A stretch of DNA of 64,000 nucleotides, taken from the NCBI GenBank assembly GCA_023014485.1, contig JAJOZX010003205.1, forward strand, positions 147,001 through 211,000. Reading direction: 5' to 3'. Every line of letters starts with the position of its first letter. The stretch's first letter is position 1. Below, piece by piece: positions 23,425 to 36,552 of this stretch. This DNA comes from Bathynomus jamesi (taxonomy: Eukaryota > Arthropoda > Malacostraca > Isopoda > Cirolanidae). The position numbers were made by a program, and so were the translations under genes. The notes beneath the pieces were generated by a model. The model saw only the letters and a program-made list of their open reading frames with translations, searched no databases and was not told the origin of the DNA.

Positions 23425-23689
23425 TCAACCAATACTAAATAATAAAGGAAAATTTGTTAACTGAGTTGGAAAGACGTCCCTTTTAAAAAAAAAGATGCTT
23501 GAATATGATCAACTCATTGCCCATGGATGTGTGACTGTTACTAAGTCCAGAGGAGAGCCAACGAAATATTAACAAAAAATTTAACACCTGCACATGTATA
23601 TTACATTACTGAAATGTATGTTTTTTTCCAACAATTTTCAGCTTTCCAGTTAGGTAAAGTTGCAGAATAAAAAAATTGCTTAAGTAGCC

Positions 23690-25840
<2,151 letters not shown>

Positions 25841-25844
25841 ATTT

Positions 25845-25893
25845 ATTAAGAGACGTTTCGGAAAATTAAATTTCCATCATCAGTGCTAAAAAT
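25845..25893 (-). ncRNA. Candidate hammerhead ribozyme core in a Penelope-like scrap
   Basis: On the minus strand the order is agcaCTGATGA, then a stem-forming ggaaatttaattttcc, then GAAAcgtctc. These are the conserved hammerhead boxes CUGAUGA and GAAA with a plausible stem II (GGAA/UUCC). Penelope-like retroelements are known to carry minimal hammerheads of this kind, and similar aagagacgtttcgg sequence is widespread in arthropod genomes. I cannot see a convincing stem I, so activity is uncertain. No Penelope reverse transcriptase is present. Confidence 0.45.
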
Positions 25894-25984
25894 TTAAAAC
25901 CAAGTGTAAATAGTGAATAAATATAATAAATAAAAAACTTATACAATATATTATATAACATATGATATTAATAATGTATTTACA

Positions 25985-25985
<1 letters not shown>

Positions 25986-26021
<36 letters not shown>

Positions 26022-26044
26022 TATATATATATATATATATATAT
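25986..26044. repeat. (TA)n microsatellite
   Basis: Nearly pure TA repeat with one taatta interruption. Confidence 0.95.
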
Positions 26045-26131
26045 AACGAATGAAAACTGTTTATTGTTAACAGTAAATATTACAATAATACAGTAACATG
26101 GAACATACACTTTTTAATTGGGCTATTAATA

Positions 26132-26232
26132 CAGGGTGTTCAAAAAGAAACTCAATCCACTGGAGAATGCATATATCATTGCAACCTAATTTTTTTCTTT
26201 GTTTCAGGTTGCGTTTCTTTTTGAACACCCTG
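26132..26232. mobile_element. 101-bp MITE with cagggtgt tips
   Basis: Left arm cagggtgttcaaaaagaaac, right arm its inverted complement ending at 26232, with TA on both sides (26130-26131, 26233-26234). About 35 bp separate the arms. Tips and TA target match the Tc1/mariner DD41D-type families in this window. It has no coding capacity. Confidence 0.85.
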
Positions 26233-26425
26233 TATTTATTTTTATTTAATTTGTCGTTTAAACCTTAGGCTTTATTCGACTCTCAGATTATGATTAAGTA
26301 ATATATAAATATAATGAGTAGAAAGTATTATTATTATATTTTTTTTTTACGAAATTTTGCCATATATTTTTAAAACTGAAATTCTGTTCTAGCTACAGTA
26401 GCATCAATGGAAGTGAATGTGTCTA

Positions 26426-26669
26426 TTCGGAGGTTTTGATTCCCTAGGGTTTCCGTGTAGATGGGGTTTCCCTCGTTTTTCGTTTTCAACTTTCAGGCTT
26501 TGTTCCTGTCGAGTGTCATCGTGGGTTTTGTCGTGCGTCTTCGAGTGGAGACGTCTTTTTACCTCCAATAAATTCTTTCTCAGGTCGATATATTCAGGTA
26601 TGTTTTCATTTAGATTTTAATACAGTTCTTACGGGTCTTTATTGCAATGTTGGGATAATTCCTTTTTAT

Positions 26670-26700
<31 letters not shown>

Positions 26701-27395
26701 TATATAATATATATATATATATATCTATAGTAGTTTCGTTATGTCTCCAGGAACAAATGAAATAATAAAACATTTGTAATTAAATGCGAATACAATTTGC
26801 AGTTATAGGTCTAAGTAAAGTAGACAGTTACAGTTAAACTTCATCCTTACAGTAAAATCTTCGGCAACTATGTCTTAAAATTTTTAATTTAAGATTTAAG
26901 ACTTTAAAACTTGAATTAGCTTTAGCCTGAAAATTATCTACGCCAGTCATTTTCTGAAGGTAGAAAAAATGAAAGGATATTTTGCATAAATTTAGAAAAA
27001 ATCTAAGGATACTTCTCGCAGTATTTAATTCACTTCGATTTGTAAACGAAATATTAATGAACTGCTTTTGGAAAAATTGTTACTATCAGTCGAATGAGTG
27101 AGTGATTGTGTGGACTGGGGGTTCAGTGCCGCTTTAAAACACAAGGGTGTAATTTTGCAGTACATTCGGCATTGGGTTCAAACGAACAGAACAAAGCCGG
27201 TAACGCTTAAAACCTTCATCAAGGTATCAGAATTGAAAGGAGAGGTTCAGCAAAAAGTCCAGGTGAATCGACACATTAGTAATGATGTTGAATCTTATAT
27301 TCATAACACTCCGTCAGTATATAGGCCTAGTAGCATTGGGAGTTCTGAGATCATAGGAAGCTTGATGTAAATTCTCGGGAGTCAAAACCTCCGAA
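26426..27395. repeat. Candidate ~970-bp element bounded by 19-bp inverted repeats
   Basis: ttcggaggttttgattccc at 26426-26444 and its complement at 27377-27395 (one mismatch) face each other. No family-specific protein is seen between them. The 90-codon frame at 27098-27370 (SDCVDWGFSAALKHKGVILQ) is unrecognised. The right end is repeated at about 56040-56070 and, more diverged, at 56250-56280, so it belongs to a dispersed family. Whether it is a transposon is unproven. Confidence 0.45.
26671..26724. repeat. (TA)n microsatellite
   Basis: TA repeat with aat interruptions, inside the 26426-27395 interval. Confidence 0.9.
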
Positions 27396-27521
27396 GAGAT
27401 ATTCAACTCCAAGGAAACAAACTACAAAATTTCACCCAAACAAGAAGAAGAAAAAACAAACAAACACATATACAGTATACACTATCAGGGAAATTCTTAA
27501 ATTCAGGGGTACCGGCCAGCT

Positions 27522-28360
27522 GGAGGTGCCTCTGGATCAGTGCTTCCTTATTTAAGTACAGTAATTCCTATACAACAGACGCAATGTACCGGGTGATTTT
27601 TTAAATATCTGACACTTTAAAACGTTTGTAATTTTTTTCATAAATGAAATAAAAGCATGAAATATTTACTGTACCTTCTCTATACATGGGGAATTAGTTC
27701 TTTAGAGCAAGACATACTCTATGTGATGTCCTTTTAGCTCACGATACTTACACGATACGATACTTACACGTTTCCTGCGGTTTATGATAAAGGAATATCA
27801 TGGCCACCAACATCACCAGATCTAAACCCCTGTGACTTTTATCTGCGAGGTTATTTAAAAGCTAGAATGTTTAAACAGAATCCACACACAGTAGAAGTGA
27901 AAGCATCAACTGAACATGAAATTTCTCAAATTTCAACAAATACTCCGACCAGAGTACTGCAGAATTTTGGTGTTCATGTGCAGAGTTAATTTGCTGAAAG
28001 GACATCACATACAGTAGAGTATATTTTGCACTATGGGACTAAGTGTAGAGAAGGTACAGTAAAAATTTAATGTTTTTATTTGTTAATAAAACAAAATTAC
28101 AAACCTTTTAGTGTCAGGCGTTTAAAAAAAATCACCCGAAAGATTACGTAGTGATAATTAATTAATCGGTGCTTCCTTATCTAAGCAATTTCCATACGAA
28201 AGACGCATTGTAAATTATGTTATCATAAATTTTTTGCCGAAAAGGAGGAAAATCACATACTTGATGTGTACTTTCGTGTGAATTCTAAAATTGGAGTGTG
28301 CTGACAGGCTGGAGGTGCCTCTGGATCAGTGATTCCTTATCTAAGTACTTCCAGTGCGAA
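27522..28360. repeat. Three direct copies of a short repeat flanking a DD41D-type element
   Basis: ggaggtgcctctggatcagt begins at 27522 and 28322. A partial copy (ggtgcttccttatctaag) lies at 28168-28185. All are followed by cttcctta or attcctta and tctaagta-like sequence. The first and second copies flank the element 27589-28138. The origin is unknown to me. Confidence 0.6.
27589..28138 (+). mobile_element. Internally deleted DD41D-type Tc1/mariner element
   Basis: The ends cgggtgattttttaaa and gtttaaaaaaaatcacccg form inverted repeats, with TA at 27587-27588. The plus strand retains a transposase C-terminus: ISWPPTSPDLNPCDFYLRGY (last Asp), LKARMFKQNPHTV and TSHTVEYILHYG. HTH and the first two Asp residues are deleted, so it is non-autonomous. 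Confidence 0.75.
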
Positions 28361-29089
28361 GGGTGGCAAGGTAATTAATTAATTTGTAAAAGTATGTCTC
28401 TCAGCACGATGGCCTTGGCATTCATCGGGGAAGTGATGCAGCGATGAAATGATAACTTCATGTATATAATAAATGACTTATTGTATATAATAAATAAATG
28501 AAATAAATCCTTAAAAAATGCATGATGTAGAGTAGATTAAAGGGAAAGCATTGTCTGTTCTGTAGTTTACATCACTACTATTCTTGCGTGAAAACTTCAC
28601 ACGTCTAGAAATGTAAACACGGTATAAGTTTTCAGTATTCTTTATTTTCACTTGCTCTTTTTTTTCTATTTTCCCCTCACTTTCTTCAGCTAGCGCAGAG
28701 TGGCTCTTAAGATCTTTGTTAACCTGTAAATCTGTAACTCTGTAACCCTCAACAGAACAAAACATTCATCATATACTGGCGAGGGACAGTCGTGAATTTA
28801 TATCTAACTGGTCACTGGCATTAACCGTTTTTTGAACTAGGCGAAGATTTTTTTACAATACAAGAGTACACTTCCTCCCGGAATTCGAAGAATTATTAAG
28901 TTCAGTTCCCTTTAAGTTATCCTCAACGTTTGAAACTTTTACTAAGTACACTAAGACTTTTTCTGCACGTCAACATTATTTTTTTTAATTAGGCTATCTT
29001 CAAATTTTGAATTAAATTCTTTCGTAAACTTCTTAGAAATTTCATTTTTTAACTCGAGAAACTTTTCATCAATATTTTTTTTTTATATC
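28361..29089. other. No gene recognised
   Basis: AT-rich sequence. The 84-codon minus-strand frame at 28511-28765 is Lys/Glu-rich with no recognisable motif. Confidence 0.4.
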
Positions 29090-29750
29090 CAAACGCACTC
29101 TCCCGCCGCAGTGAGATCCCGTCAGGAACAATCTTCAATCGCTTACATTCACTTCATCAGCTGACATGACAATAATGCACCTGCCACCTGCCTCAGGGCA
29201 GCATTATCCAGCCCAGCCCCGCAGACTACTCCAAGGTTTACCCAGACCGCTTCATACACCCTGAGTCGGCACATTGCCAGCCCGTCGCCCCTCATATACC
29301 ACATCGCTCCACTTTTTTCCATCTAGAGCGCATCTTTCACCCTCCCAGACGTCTAGGCCCCGGTGGTCCAAAGCCTTCCTCACCTCATCTTTCCATCTCC
29401 TCGGTCTACCCCTACTCCTTTCCCCTTCCGCCTCCAACACGTAAATCTCTTTAGCATCTTCTCCTCACTCATCCTCTCCCTATGCCCAAACCATTTTAAC
29501 ACCCCCTCATCTGCTCTCTCCACAAGACTGCTTCGACTCCCACACCTCTCACGGATAACAGTGTTTCTTACATGATCAATCCGCCTCACCCCACAGATCG
29601 TCCTCAAACATTTCATTTCCAGTACATACATCCTTTTCCTTTCCTTCGCATTCGCCACCCATGCCTCACATCCATACAACACTGTTGGCACTATTATACC
29701 TTCATACATAACCATCTTCGCACCCATAGACACTGATCTCTCCTTCCACA

Positions 29751-30960
29751 CAGGGCCGGACTTTCACCTGCTGAGGCCCTAAGCTATATGAAATTTGAGG
29801 CCCTTCTCTAAAAAATTCGGGTAAAAAAATTTAAAATAATTATTACTATAATTATTATTTTTTATATTAATGTTAATGTTAATAAAGAAAAAATAATATA
29901 TATATATATATATATACACAGGGCGTCCCAAAAAAATGTATACACACTTTAAATAATTATAAAGGCAGTGTTTATTAAAATGCATTTCATTTTCAAAATG
30001 TAATAGAATCTACAGACATTATTTAATTGTTTTGTCAACGCCTGTTTTCAAACTGACGTCCGTTCTGGTCCAGGCACTGCTGATAACGCGAAGCAATGGA
30101 ATCGCAAACATCACGAAACATTTCGTTTGGTATTTGTGTGCATTCTCGTTCAATGGCTGCTCTCAATTCAGCGACTGTTGCAGGTTTTATAGCGTAGACT
30201 TTGTCTTTTAAGTATCCCCATAAAAAAAAGTCTAGTGGTGTGAGGTCTGGTGAACGCGGAGGGTATTCTACGAAACCCCTTCGTCCAATCCACATCCACA
30301 TCGTGCCAAGTACCACTCGCAATACTCCACTCTTCGGTCCGGATCATCTTCATTAATAGCATGGACTAATCTTGGAATGTAACTTTTCCATTGACAGCGC
30401 TTCAAAATGCGTTGGACAGACGATTCTGAAATTCCTACCTCACGACTCGCTTGCAGCACAGATTTTCTTGGACTTTGGTGATACGTTTCCAGTACTCTTT
30501 CTTGCTTTGTGGGGCTTGTCGATGTCCGTGGTCTTCCGGAACGCTTCTTGTGGACATTCTGAACAGTTCCATCGGCTTCAAACTTATCTCTAATTCGAGT
30601 GATGGTAAGTCGCGTTGGTGGATCTGTTTGAAACTCCCTCCTAAACTGTCTTTGCACTTCAACTGCGTTTTCACACTTCCAGTAGCATTTTAGAATGAAT
30701 TTCCTTTGTTCAAAGCTTAGTCTGACTGCCATTATTAATTCTAATGGGTTTAACTTGGAAAGAAAGAAACATCAATTGAGCTATCAGCTGTTAAATTGTG
30801 TATACATTTTTTTGGGACGCCCTGCATATAATTTTTGATGAATTAGTGTTAAAGAATAAAAACTAATGATAAAATAAAAATATATTTAAAAAAATGAGGC
30901 CCCCGAGGGTGTGTGGCCCTAAGCTATAGCTTATTTAGCTTATAGGTAAGTCCAGCACTG
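29751..30960. mobile_element. hAT element inside the RTE-like LINE
   Basis: Perfect 8-bp duplications cttccaca at 29743-29750 and 30961-30968. Ends cagggccggactt and (reverse complement of the right) cagtgctggactt. The interior is AT-rich with no hAT transposase, plus the Tc1/mariner insertion 29919-30825. The repeated phrase gaggccctaagct/ggccctaagctatagc near both ends extends the terminal similarity. Non-autonomous. Confidence 0.85.
29919..30825 (-). mobile_element. DD41D-type Tc1/mariner element nested in the hAT, core deleted
   Basis: Terminal inverted repeats cagggcgtcccaaaaaaatg (left) and its complement ending at about 30825. Minus strand: [20 protein letters not shown], then [19 protein letters not shown] and [17 protein letters not shown] (HTH pair), a junction near 30320, then [20 protein letters not shown] (last Asp) and ESRQFENRR-like end. 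The segment holding the first two catalytic Asp residues is deleted, so it cannot be autonomous. It is preceded by a short (TA)n tract. Confidence 0.85.
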
Positions 30961-32096
30961 CTTCCACACACTTCTTCGGGCATCTAGTACCTTTGCCCCT
31001 TCTTCCACCCTGTGACCCACAGCTGCCTTCATAGCTCCCATTCCTTGCCACATCCACCCCTAAGTACCTGAAACGTGCCACTTCTTCCATTTCCTCACCA
31101 GACAAACTTACACTCAATCGCTCACGAACCTCCCTTTTATAGCACTCTTATTCACATTTACTCTTAGCTTCTTTCTTTCACACACCCTCCCGAACTCAGT
31201 TACCAGTCTCTGTATATTTTCTCTCGAGTCCGCCACCAGAGCTGTATCATCCGCATACAACAACTGATTCACTTCCCAAAACCCTCATCCCGCAGCATTC
31301 TTCACCCCCGCTCCCCTCCACATGACCCTTGCATTCACCTCTTTCACCACCCCGTCTATAAACACACTAAACAACCATGGAGACATCACACACCCGTGCC
31401 GTAGACCCACTTTCACCGGAAACCACTCACCCTCCTCTCTTCCCACACGCACACATGCTCTGTTCTCTCGGTAAAAACTTTTCACCGCATTCAACAATGA
31501 TTCATGCACCCCATACAGCTGCAGCACTTGCCACAACGCCTTTCTGTCAACTCTATCATACGCTTTTTCAAGATCTCTGAACACCACATACAAATCCCTT
31601 TCTTTCTCCAAGTATTTCTCACACAGCATCTTCAACTCAAACACTTAGTCCACACACCGTCTACCTCTTCTAAAACCCCCTTGCTCCCCCCCAATCTGTT
31701 GCTCCGTGCAAGCCACCACCCTTTCAATCACCACTCTCCCATACACCTTACCTGGCACACTCAACAGACTAATTACTCTATAATTCGAGCAAATATTTTT
31801 GTCCCTCTGCCTTTATACAGGGTCGATACATACACTGCCAGTCCTGAGGCAGTTCGCCTCTGTCCATACACACATTAAACAGACACACCAACCAATCAAC
31901 ACTACAATCACCGCCTTTTATCAAGAGCTCCACAGCGATTCCATCCATCCATCCACTCCTACCGCTTTCCCACCTTTCATTCTACCTACGACCAACCCAT
32001 TCGCCACAACTCTCCTACTCCGAACCCCCTTTCTGCCCAAACATACCATATCTGATTCCCTATCTTCCAACACGTTCAACAGTCGATACATACACT

Positions 32097-33516
32097 CAGT
32101 GATGGGCATCGATACATGAAAATCGCTAAAGCGATACCGATACATCGATACATGAAGAACGTCTTAGGCGATACCGATACGCCGATACTTTCTAGATGTC
32201 TTAAGCGATACCGATACCGATACATGCATCGCCGGTACATTTTTATAATTATTCATTTAATATGTAGGTATTAGATATTATTGTTTATACTAGTAATTTG
32301 TACGCACTGTAAGTAAAATCAATGACATTTTAATGGGTTTTATAGATGTAAATAAAAACTATTGCTTTATTTAATGAAAGTATGTTTTAATTTTGTAGGA
32401 TACATGAATGACTGAAAATATTACACTAACAATTAAAAGTAATTACTATTACCCTTCAAAAATACCAGCTGGCTAAACATCTGGTCAGACAGTCTATTCC
32501 TTTTTGGAGCGTGAATGTGACCAGCCAAACTAAACAACCGTTCTACATGAGCAGAGGATGGTAGTGGTGTGTTATACTTCAGGAAGACCCGTAGAATTCC
32601 TGGGTACTGCCTCAGAGATTGGAGAGAATGACTTCCGTCACCCAGATACTGTAAAACTTCCATCTCAGTGGAATCTTGGGTTGCAGAGACATTAGTGGAA
32701 GCAGACTCATAACAGCACTAATGAATACACCAGGTTTTGAAGGGCACAAGAGACACAAGCAAGATAATTTAAGTCGCTCATCACAATTCGCAATCTTAAA
32801 ATATTTACCGCAAGTTATTAGGACTGATTTTGACCAGTTGGTATCTTTAATTTTATGGAAATGATTTTCTGTCGCGTCATTTTCACCAGGTTGTTCCTTT
32901 TGTGGCTCACTCCCTGACGCGTTATTATTACTATTAATATCTTCACTCATTATCGCACAACTACTCGGCGTGACGTCTACTTAATGAGTGACTGATTGAT
33001 AAGAAATGCCTCGGGGGACCAAGAGGAATCGCTGCGTTACAAGTATGAACCTGTTTAAACTCAACACCGAGTGGGCGTGGCCAATAGTGTTGCAACACTA
33101 TTGAGCATTTCTATATTATATGAGCATTTCTATATTATGAGCGTTTCTATATTATGGTTAATTAATCTCAATAACACAAGTACAAACGTGTTTAAACGTT
33201 GCGTCGTACTGTGTGACGTGACCAGTAGAGTAGTACTGTCATTAAATAAATATTTAATAATATTATTATTTATGTATATTCATAAATATAACTCACTAGT
33301 GTCATATTATAACATCTATTTAAATATTTAAAAATTCGTATTAATGTATCGATGTATCGAAGTATCGATTTTTTTCGATACATTTAAGAAAATTGACCTT
33401 AGCGATACCGATAAATCGATACTTTTGTCAAGTAGCTAAAGCGATACCGATACCGATACAAAAGTATCGATCGATACGTATCGGCGATACATGTATCTAG
33501 ATACTGCCCATCACTG
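32097..33516 (-). mobile_element. hAT element with CGATAC subterminal repeats
   Basis: Perfect 8-bp duplications catacact at 32089-32096 and 33517-33524. Ends cagtgatgggcatcgatac and its inverted form ending cccatcactg. Both subterminal regions are packed with gcgataccgatac-type repeats (32110-32230 and 33340-33490). It carries a shortened transposase on the minus strand. Confidence 0.9.
32433..32950 (-). pseudogene. hAT transposase (BED/ZBED-type), internally deleted
   Basis: N-terminal part from the Met at 32950: MSEDINSNNNASGSEPQKE, then CGKYFKIANCDERLKLSCLC and LCPSKPGVFISAV (BED-finger exit region). A deletion and shift near 32660-32700 join this to the C-terminal dimerisation domain: LRVFLKYNTPLPSSAHVERL, FSLAGHIHAPKRNRLSDQM and FSQLVFLKGN. 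The RNase H-like catalytic domain is missing. Confidence 0.85.
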
Positions 33517-34140
33517 CATACACTGCCAGTCCTGAGGCCACAACTCTCCTACTCCGAACCCCCTTTCTGCCCAAACATACCATATCTGATTCCCTATCTT
33601 CCGACACGTTCAACAGTCGATACATACACTGCCAGTCCTGAGGCAGTTCGCCTCTGTCCATACACACATTAAACAGACACACCAACCAATCAACACTACA
33701 ATCACCGCCTTTTATCAAGAGCTCCACAGCGATTCCATCCATCCATCCACTCCTACAGCTTTCCCACCTTTCATTCTACCTACGGCCTCCACCACCTCCT
33801 CCCTACGACCAACCCATTCGCCACAACTCTCCTACTCCGAACTCCCGTTCTGCCCAAACATACCATATCTGATTCCCTATCTTCCGACACGTTCAACAGT
33901 CCCTCAAAATACTCACTCCACCTTGTCTTCACATTTCTCTCTGTCATCACTTCCACATCGACTCTTTTCACAGTCATGATCATCTGCCCTCTCATTTTCC
34001 TCACACTATTCACTTCTCTCCAAAACATCTTGTTCTCCCTGAAATTTTCTGACACTCTTTAACCCCACCTCTCATTTGCTCTCTCTTTCAGCTCTCGCAC
34101 TTCTTTACTTCTTGCCTCTTCCTCTTATACTCTTCCCAAT

Positions 34141-34600
34141 CACCCACACTTCTGCTGTGCAAGTACCGAGCAGATACTTCCTTCTTTTGCAACTTTTCCC
34201 TCAATATGCAACTTTAAATTGCAAAATTTGCAAACACTATTCCCGTCTTTAGAATCCTCGACATAAATGTCTCTGGTGTACTGAAATAAACATACTGCGC
34301 ATACATATTTTGTAAACGGCATTTTTAAACTATGAAATAAATATTTATCCCACACTATTTCGCAACTCTATTAAACACTAATAACTGGAAGATTTTTTTA
34401 TAGAAATTCACAATCTCAATAAACAGTCCACAAAGATCTTTTAAGAAGAGCTTTATTAAACGTCTTAACAGCGAGAGAGAGAGAGAGAGAGAGTATTACA
34501 AGGAGTTGTTACAAGGACAAGAGGAAGCCTCAAAGACCTTCCGGCTCACTCTGGGGGGTTCCTGTTATTAAACAAATTTCTTTTTGTTTCAACTGTTCCA
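34141..34600. other. Small CxxC frame fragment and (GA)n repeat, unassigned
   Basis: A 71-codon minus-strand frame (34355-34140) contains YVCAVCLFQY and SVCKFCNLKLHIEGK, a possible N-terminal zinc finger of a transposon protein, but nothing follows it. A (GA)n tract is at 34469-34494. I cannot assign this stretch. Confidence 0.35.
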
Positions 34601-35664
34601 GCAGTAGTAGAAAACTGGATAGAAAAGTATAAGGTTCTCTTCCAGAACGGAACCTTGAGGGGCACCACTGGTGACGGGCGCCCACTCCGAAGCCACTCCA
34701 TTTATTACCACTCTCTGCTTTCTATCTTTTAACCAATCTTCAATCCAGTTGGAAGCGAGCCCGGTAATTCCTAGCCTCTGACTTTAGCCATCAGTCTCGC
34801 GTGAGGGACTTTGTCAAAGGCTTTTTGAAAGTCGAGATACATTATATCTATTGCCCTACTTGCATCGTATAGAGTATGCATATTATGGAAAAACTTTAAC
34901 AGGTTTGTCAGACAAGATCTATGTTGCCTAAATTCATGTTGAGAATAAAAAATTAGATTATTAGATTCAAGGTGATACGTTCTGTAATGATGGATTCCAA
35001 CAGTTTGCCGACAATTGATGTTAAATTGATCGGGCGGTAATTACAAGGATTTTCTCTATCATCCTTTTTAAAGAGAGAGAGTGTGTGTAGGTACTAGAGG
35101 TGGAAAGAGTACCAAAATTTTGGAGTTGGACTAGTACGAGTACGATTACGAGTACAGTATTTTTTGAGTGGTCGAGTACGAGTACAAGTATACCTTTTTA
35201 GTGCTTCAGTACGAGCACGAGTACGGTTTTTAGTGTTCGAGTACGAGTACGCGTGTGGTTTCAAACTTTAACTGGTGCTTGGCTGCTTGCATGAGCAAAG
35301 TTTATTAGACCATATGAACGCATTGCATTGAAAATGGAAAAATGTGACATGAAATGAACAAAATGTATTAACTGTTACATATATATATCGCAATATACTG
35401 TAAATTTTTTCTTTACCTACCTACTCAGTAATAAAACACAAGACATGTTCTTTACTAAGGTTTTTTTGGAAACCATATTGAAATTAAAGTTGTAAACTGT
35501 TGCTTTCATGGTACACTGGGAGTCTAGGACAGATCCTCATATTTGAAATTAGTTTGAGTGCAAGTACGATTACAACTACTTCAGATTATATCGAGTACGA
35601 GTAAATACGATTATGGCAATTTAAGATTACTTCGAGTACGAGTACAACAGAAACCCGTACTCGA

Positions 35665-36552
35665 CAGACATGGGCAGTAATGTATTTGAAAATACTTAAA
35701 TATTTATTTAAACACAAATGTATTTAAATACATGTATTTATGAATACTTTTTGGAGAGTATATTTAATTACGTATTTAAATACTTTCGAAAAGTATTTAG
35801 TGTTTGTAAATACGTTTTTAAATACACTTTTAAAATACTTTTTTTGTGAACTGCTCAATTTTGCGAGGATGTACAGTACTAACCACCCAGTATTTAACTG
35901 GTACCACAGAACACAGTAAAACATTTTTCAAGGTGCTTGTGCTTCCAGAAAGTTCCAGGCTCAGCAGCCTGGAACTTTCTGAAGTACCTTGAAAAATGGA
36001 ACTTCTAGCCTGCTCTAGTGGCGATTGTCACAGATTCACAGCTGCAGTGCGGCAGCCGGCAGTCTATCCTGAGGCATCGTCATGCGTGCCTTAGCATATT
36101 GATCATATTAGACGACGACATCATTTGTAACATGGCTGCAGCAAGTGGAAGTGGTGGAAAAGGTGGTGGTAAAATAGTTGTTGATGGTGGAAGTGAAATA
36201 AAAATAGCGAATCACACCTGCACCCACTTTTTGATGGAAAATATTTCCGAATAACTTCCAAAGATGGTAATAAAGTGAAGACTTTGTTTTCTGTGCCACA
36301 AAACAATTGTAGCGTCTACTTCTGCGACTTCTCGATTTTACTCGACTCTAAGCTGATGTTAGTGATTTTATGTGCTTTTTGAAAAGTATCTAAATTGTAT
36401 TTGAAATGTATTTAAATACACTTTAGGAGTAATGTATTTAGTATTTAAATACTTTCTGAAAACCTGAATTTTATTTAGTATTTAATTACTTTTATTTTCA
36501 AGTAACGTATTTATTATTTAAATACGTCTAAAGTATTTACTGCCCATGTCTG
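35665..36552. mobile_element. hAT-like element with TATTTAAATAC repeats, nested
   Basis: Perfect 8-bp duplications gtactcga at 35657-35664 and 36553-36560. Ends cagacatgggcagtaatgta and (reverse complement of right) cagacatgggcagtaaatac. The subterminal regions are dense in tatttaaatac and related phrases (35690-35840, 36380-36540). The centre holds a long hairpin (35922-35996) and no transposase. It inserted into the right subterminal array of the surrounding element. Confidence 0.9.
35922..35996. repeat. ~75-nt precursor-like hairpin
   Basis: A near-perfect core, cagaaagttccaggct pairing with agcctggaactttctg (35946-35981), has a 3-4-nt loop. It is extended outward by ttttcaaggt pairing with accttgaaaa with a small asymmetric bulge. 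The size and shape resemble a pre-miRNA. It lies in the middle of the nested hAT-like element. Expression cannot be judged from sequence. Confidence 0.55.

Larger units (their letters stand above)
31824..33905 (-). repeat. Tandem amplification of a ~260-285-bp LINE segment
   Basis: The stretch starting cgatacatacactgccagtc and ending cacgttcaacagt occurs three times: about 31826-32082, 32084-33616 (interrupted by the hAT 32097-33516 and missing its middle) and 33617-33902. The copies are nearly identical, so the amplification is recent or homogenised. It multiplies part of the RTE-like reverse transcriptase N-terminal to the palm. Confidence 0.8.
29090..34140 (-). pseudogene. RTE-like LINE, interrupted by two hAT insertions and tandem duplication
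   Basis: Minus-strand segments 34140-33525, 32088-30969 and 29742-29090 belong to one retrotransposon. N to C: KMFWREVNSVRKMRGQ, TRWSEYFEGLLNV, then the region encoding AVELLIKGGD and DWQ. Then LYVVFRDLEKAYDRVDRKAL (palm), VKVGLRHGCVMSPWLFSVFI, MEEVARFRYLGVDVARNGS, MVMYEGIIVPTVLYGCEAWV, MKCLRTICGVRRIDHVRN and SRGRPRRWKDEV. That C-terminal series is typical of RTE-type elements. Frame changes are present, and the catalytic YADD region falls in a shifted stretch near 31240-31270. The endonuclease is missing upstream of 34140. Confidence 0.85.

Noticed and set aside
34140..34355. CxxC-containing 71-codon frame as a zinc-finger gene
   Set aside because: Two CxxC pairs are visible but nothing continues the domain and it abuts LINE sequence; kept only as an unassigned fragment.
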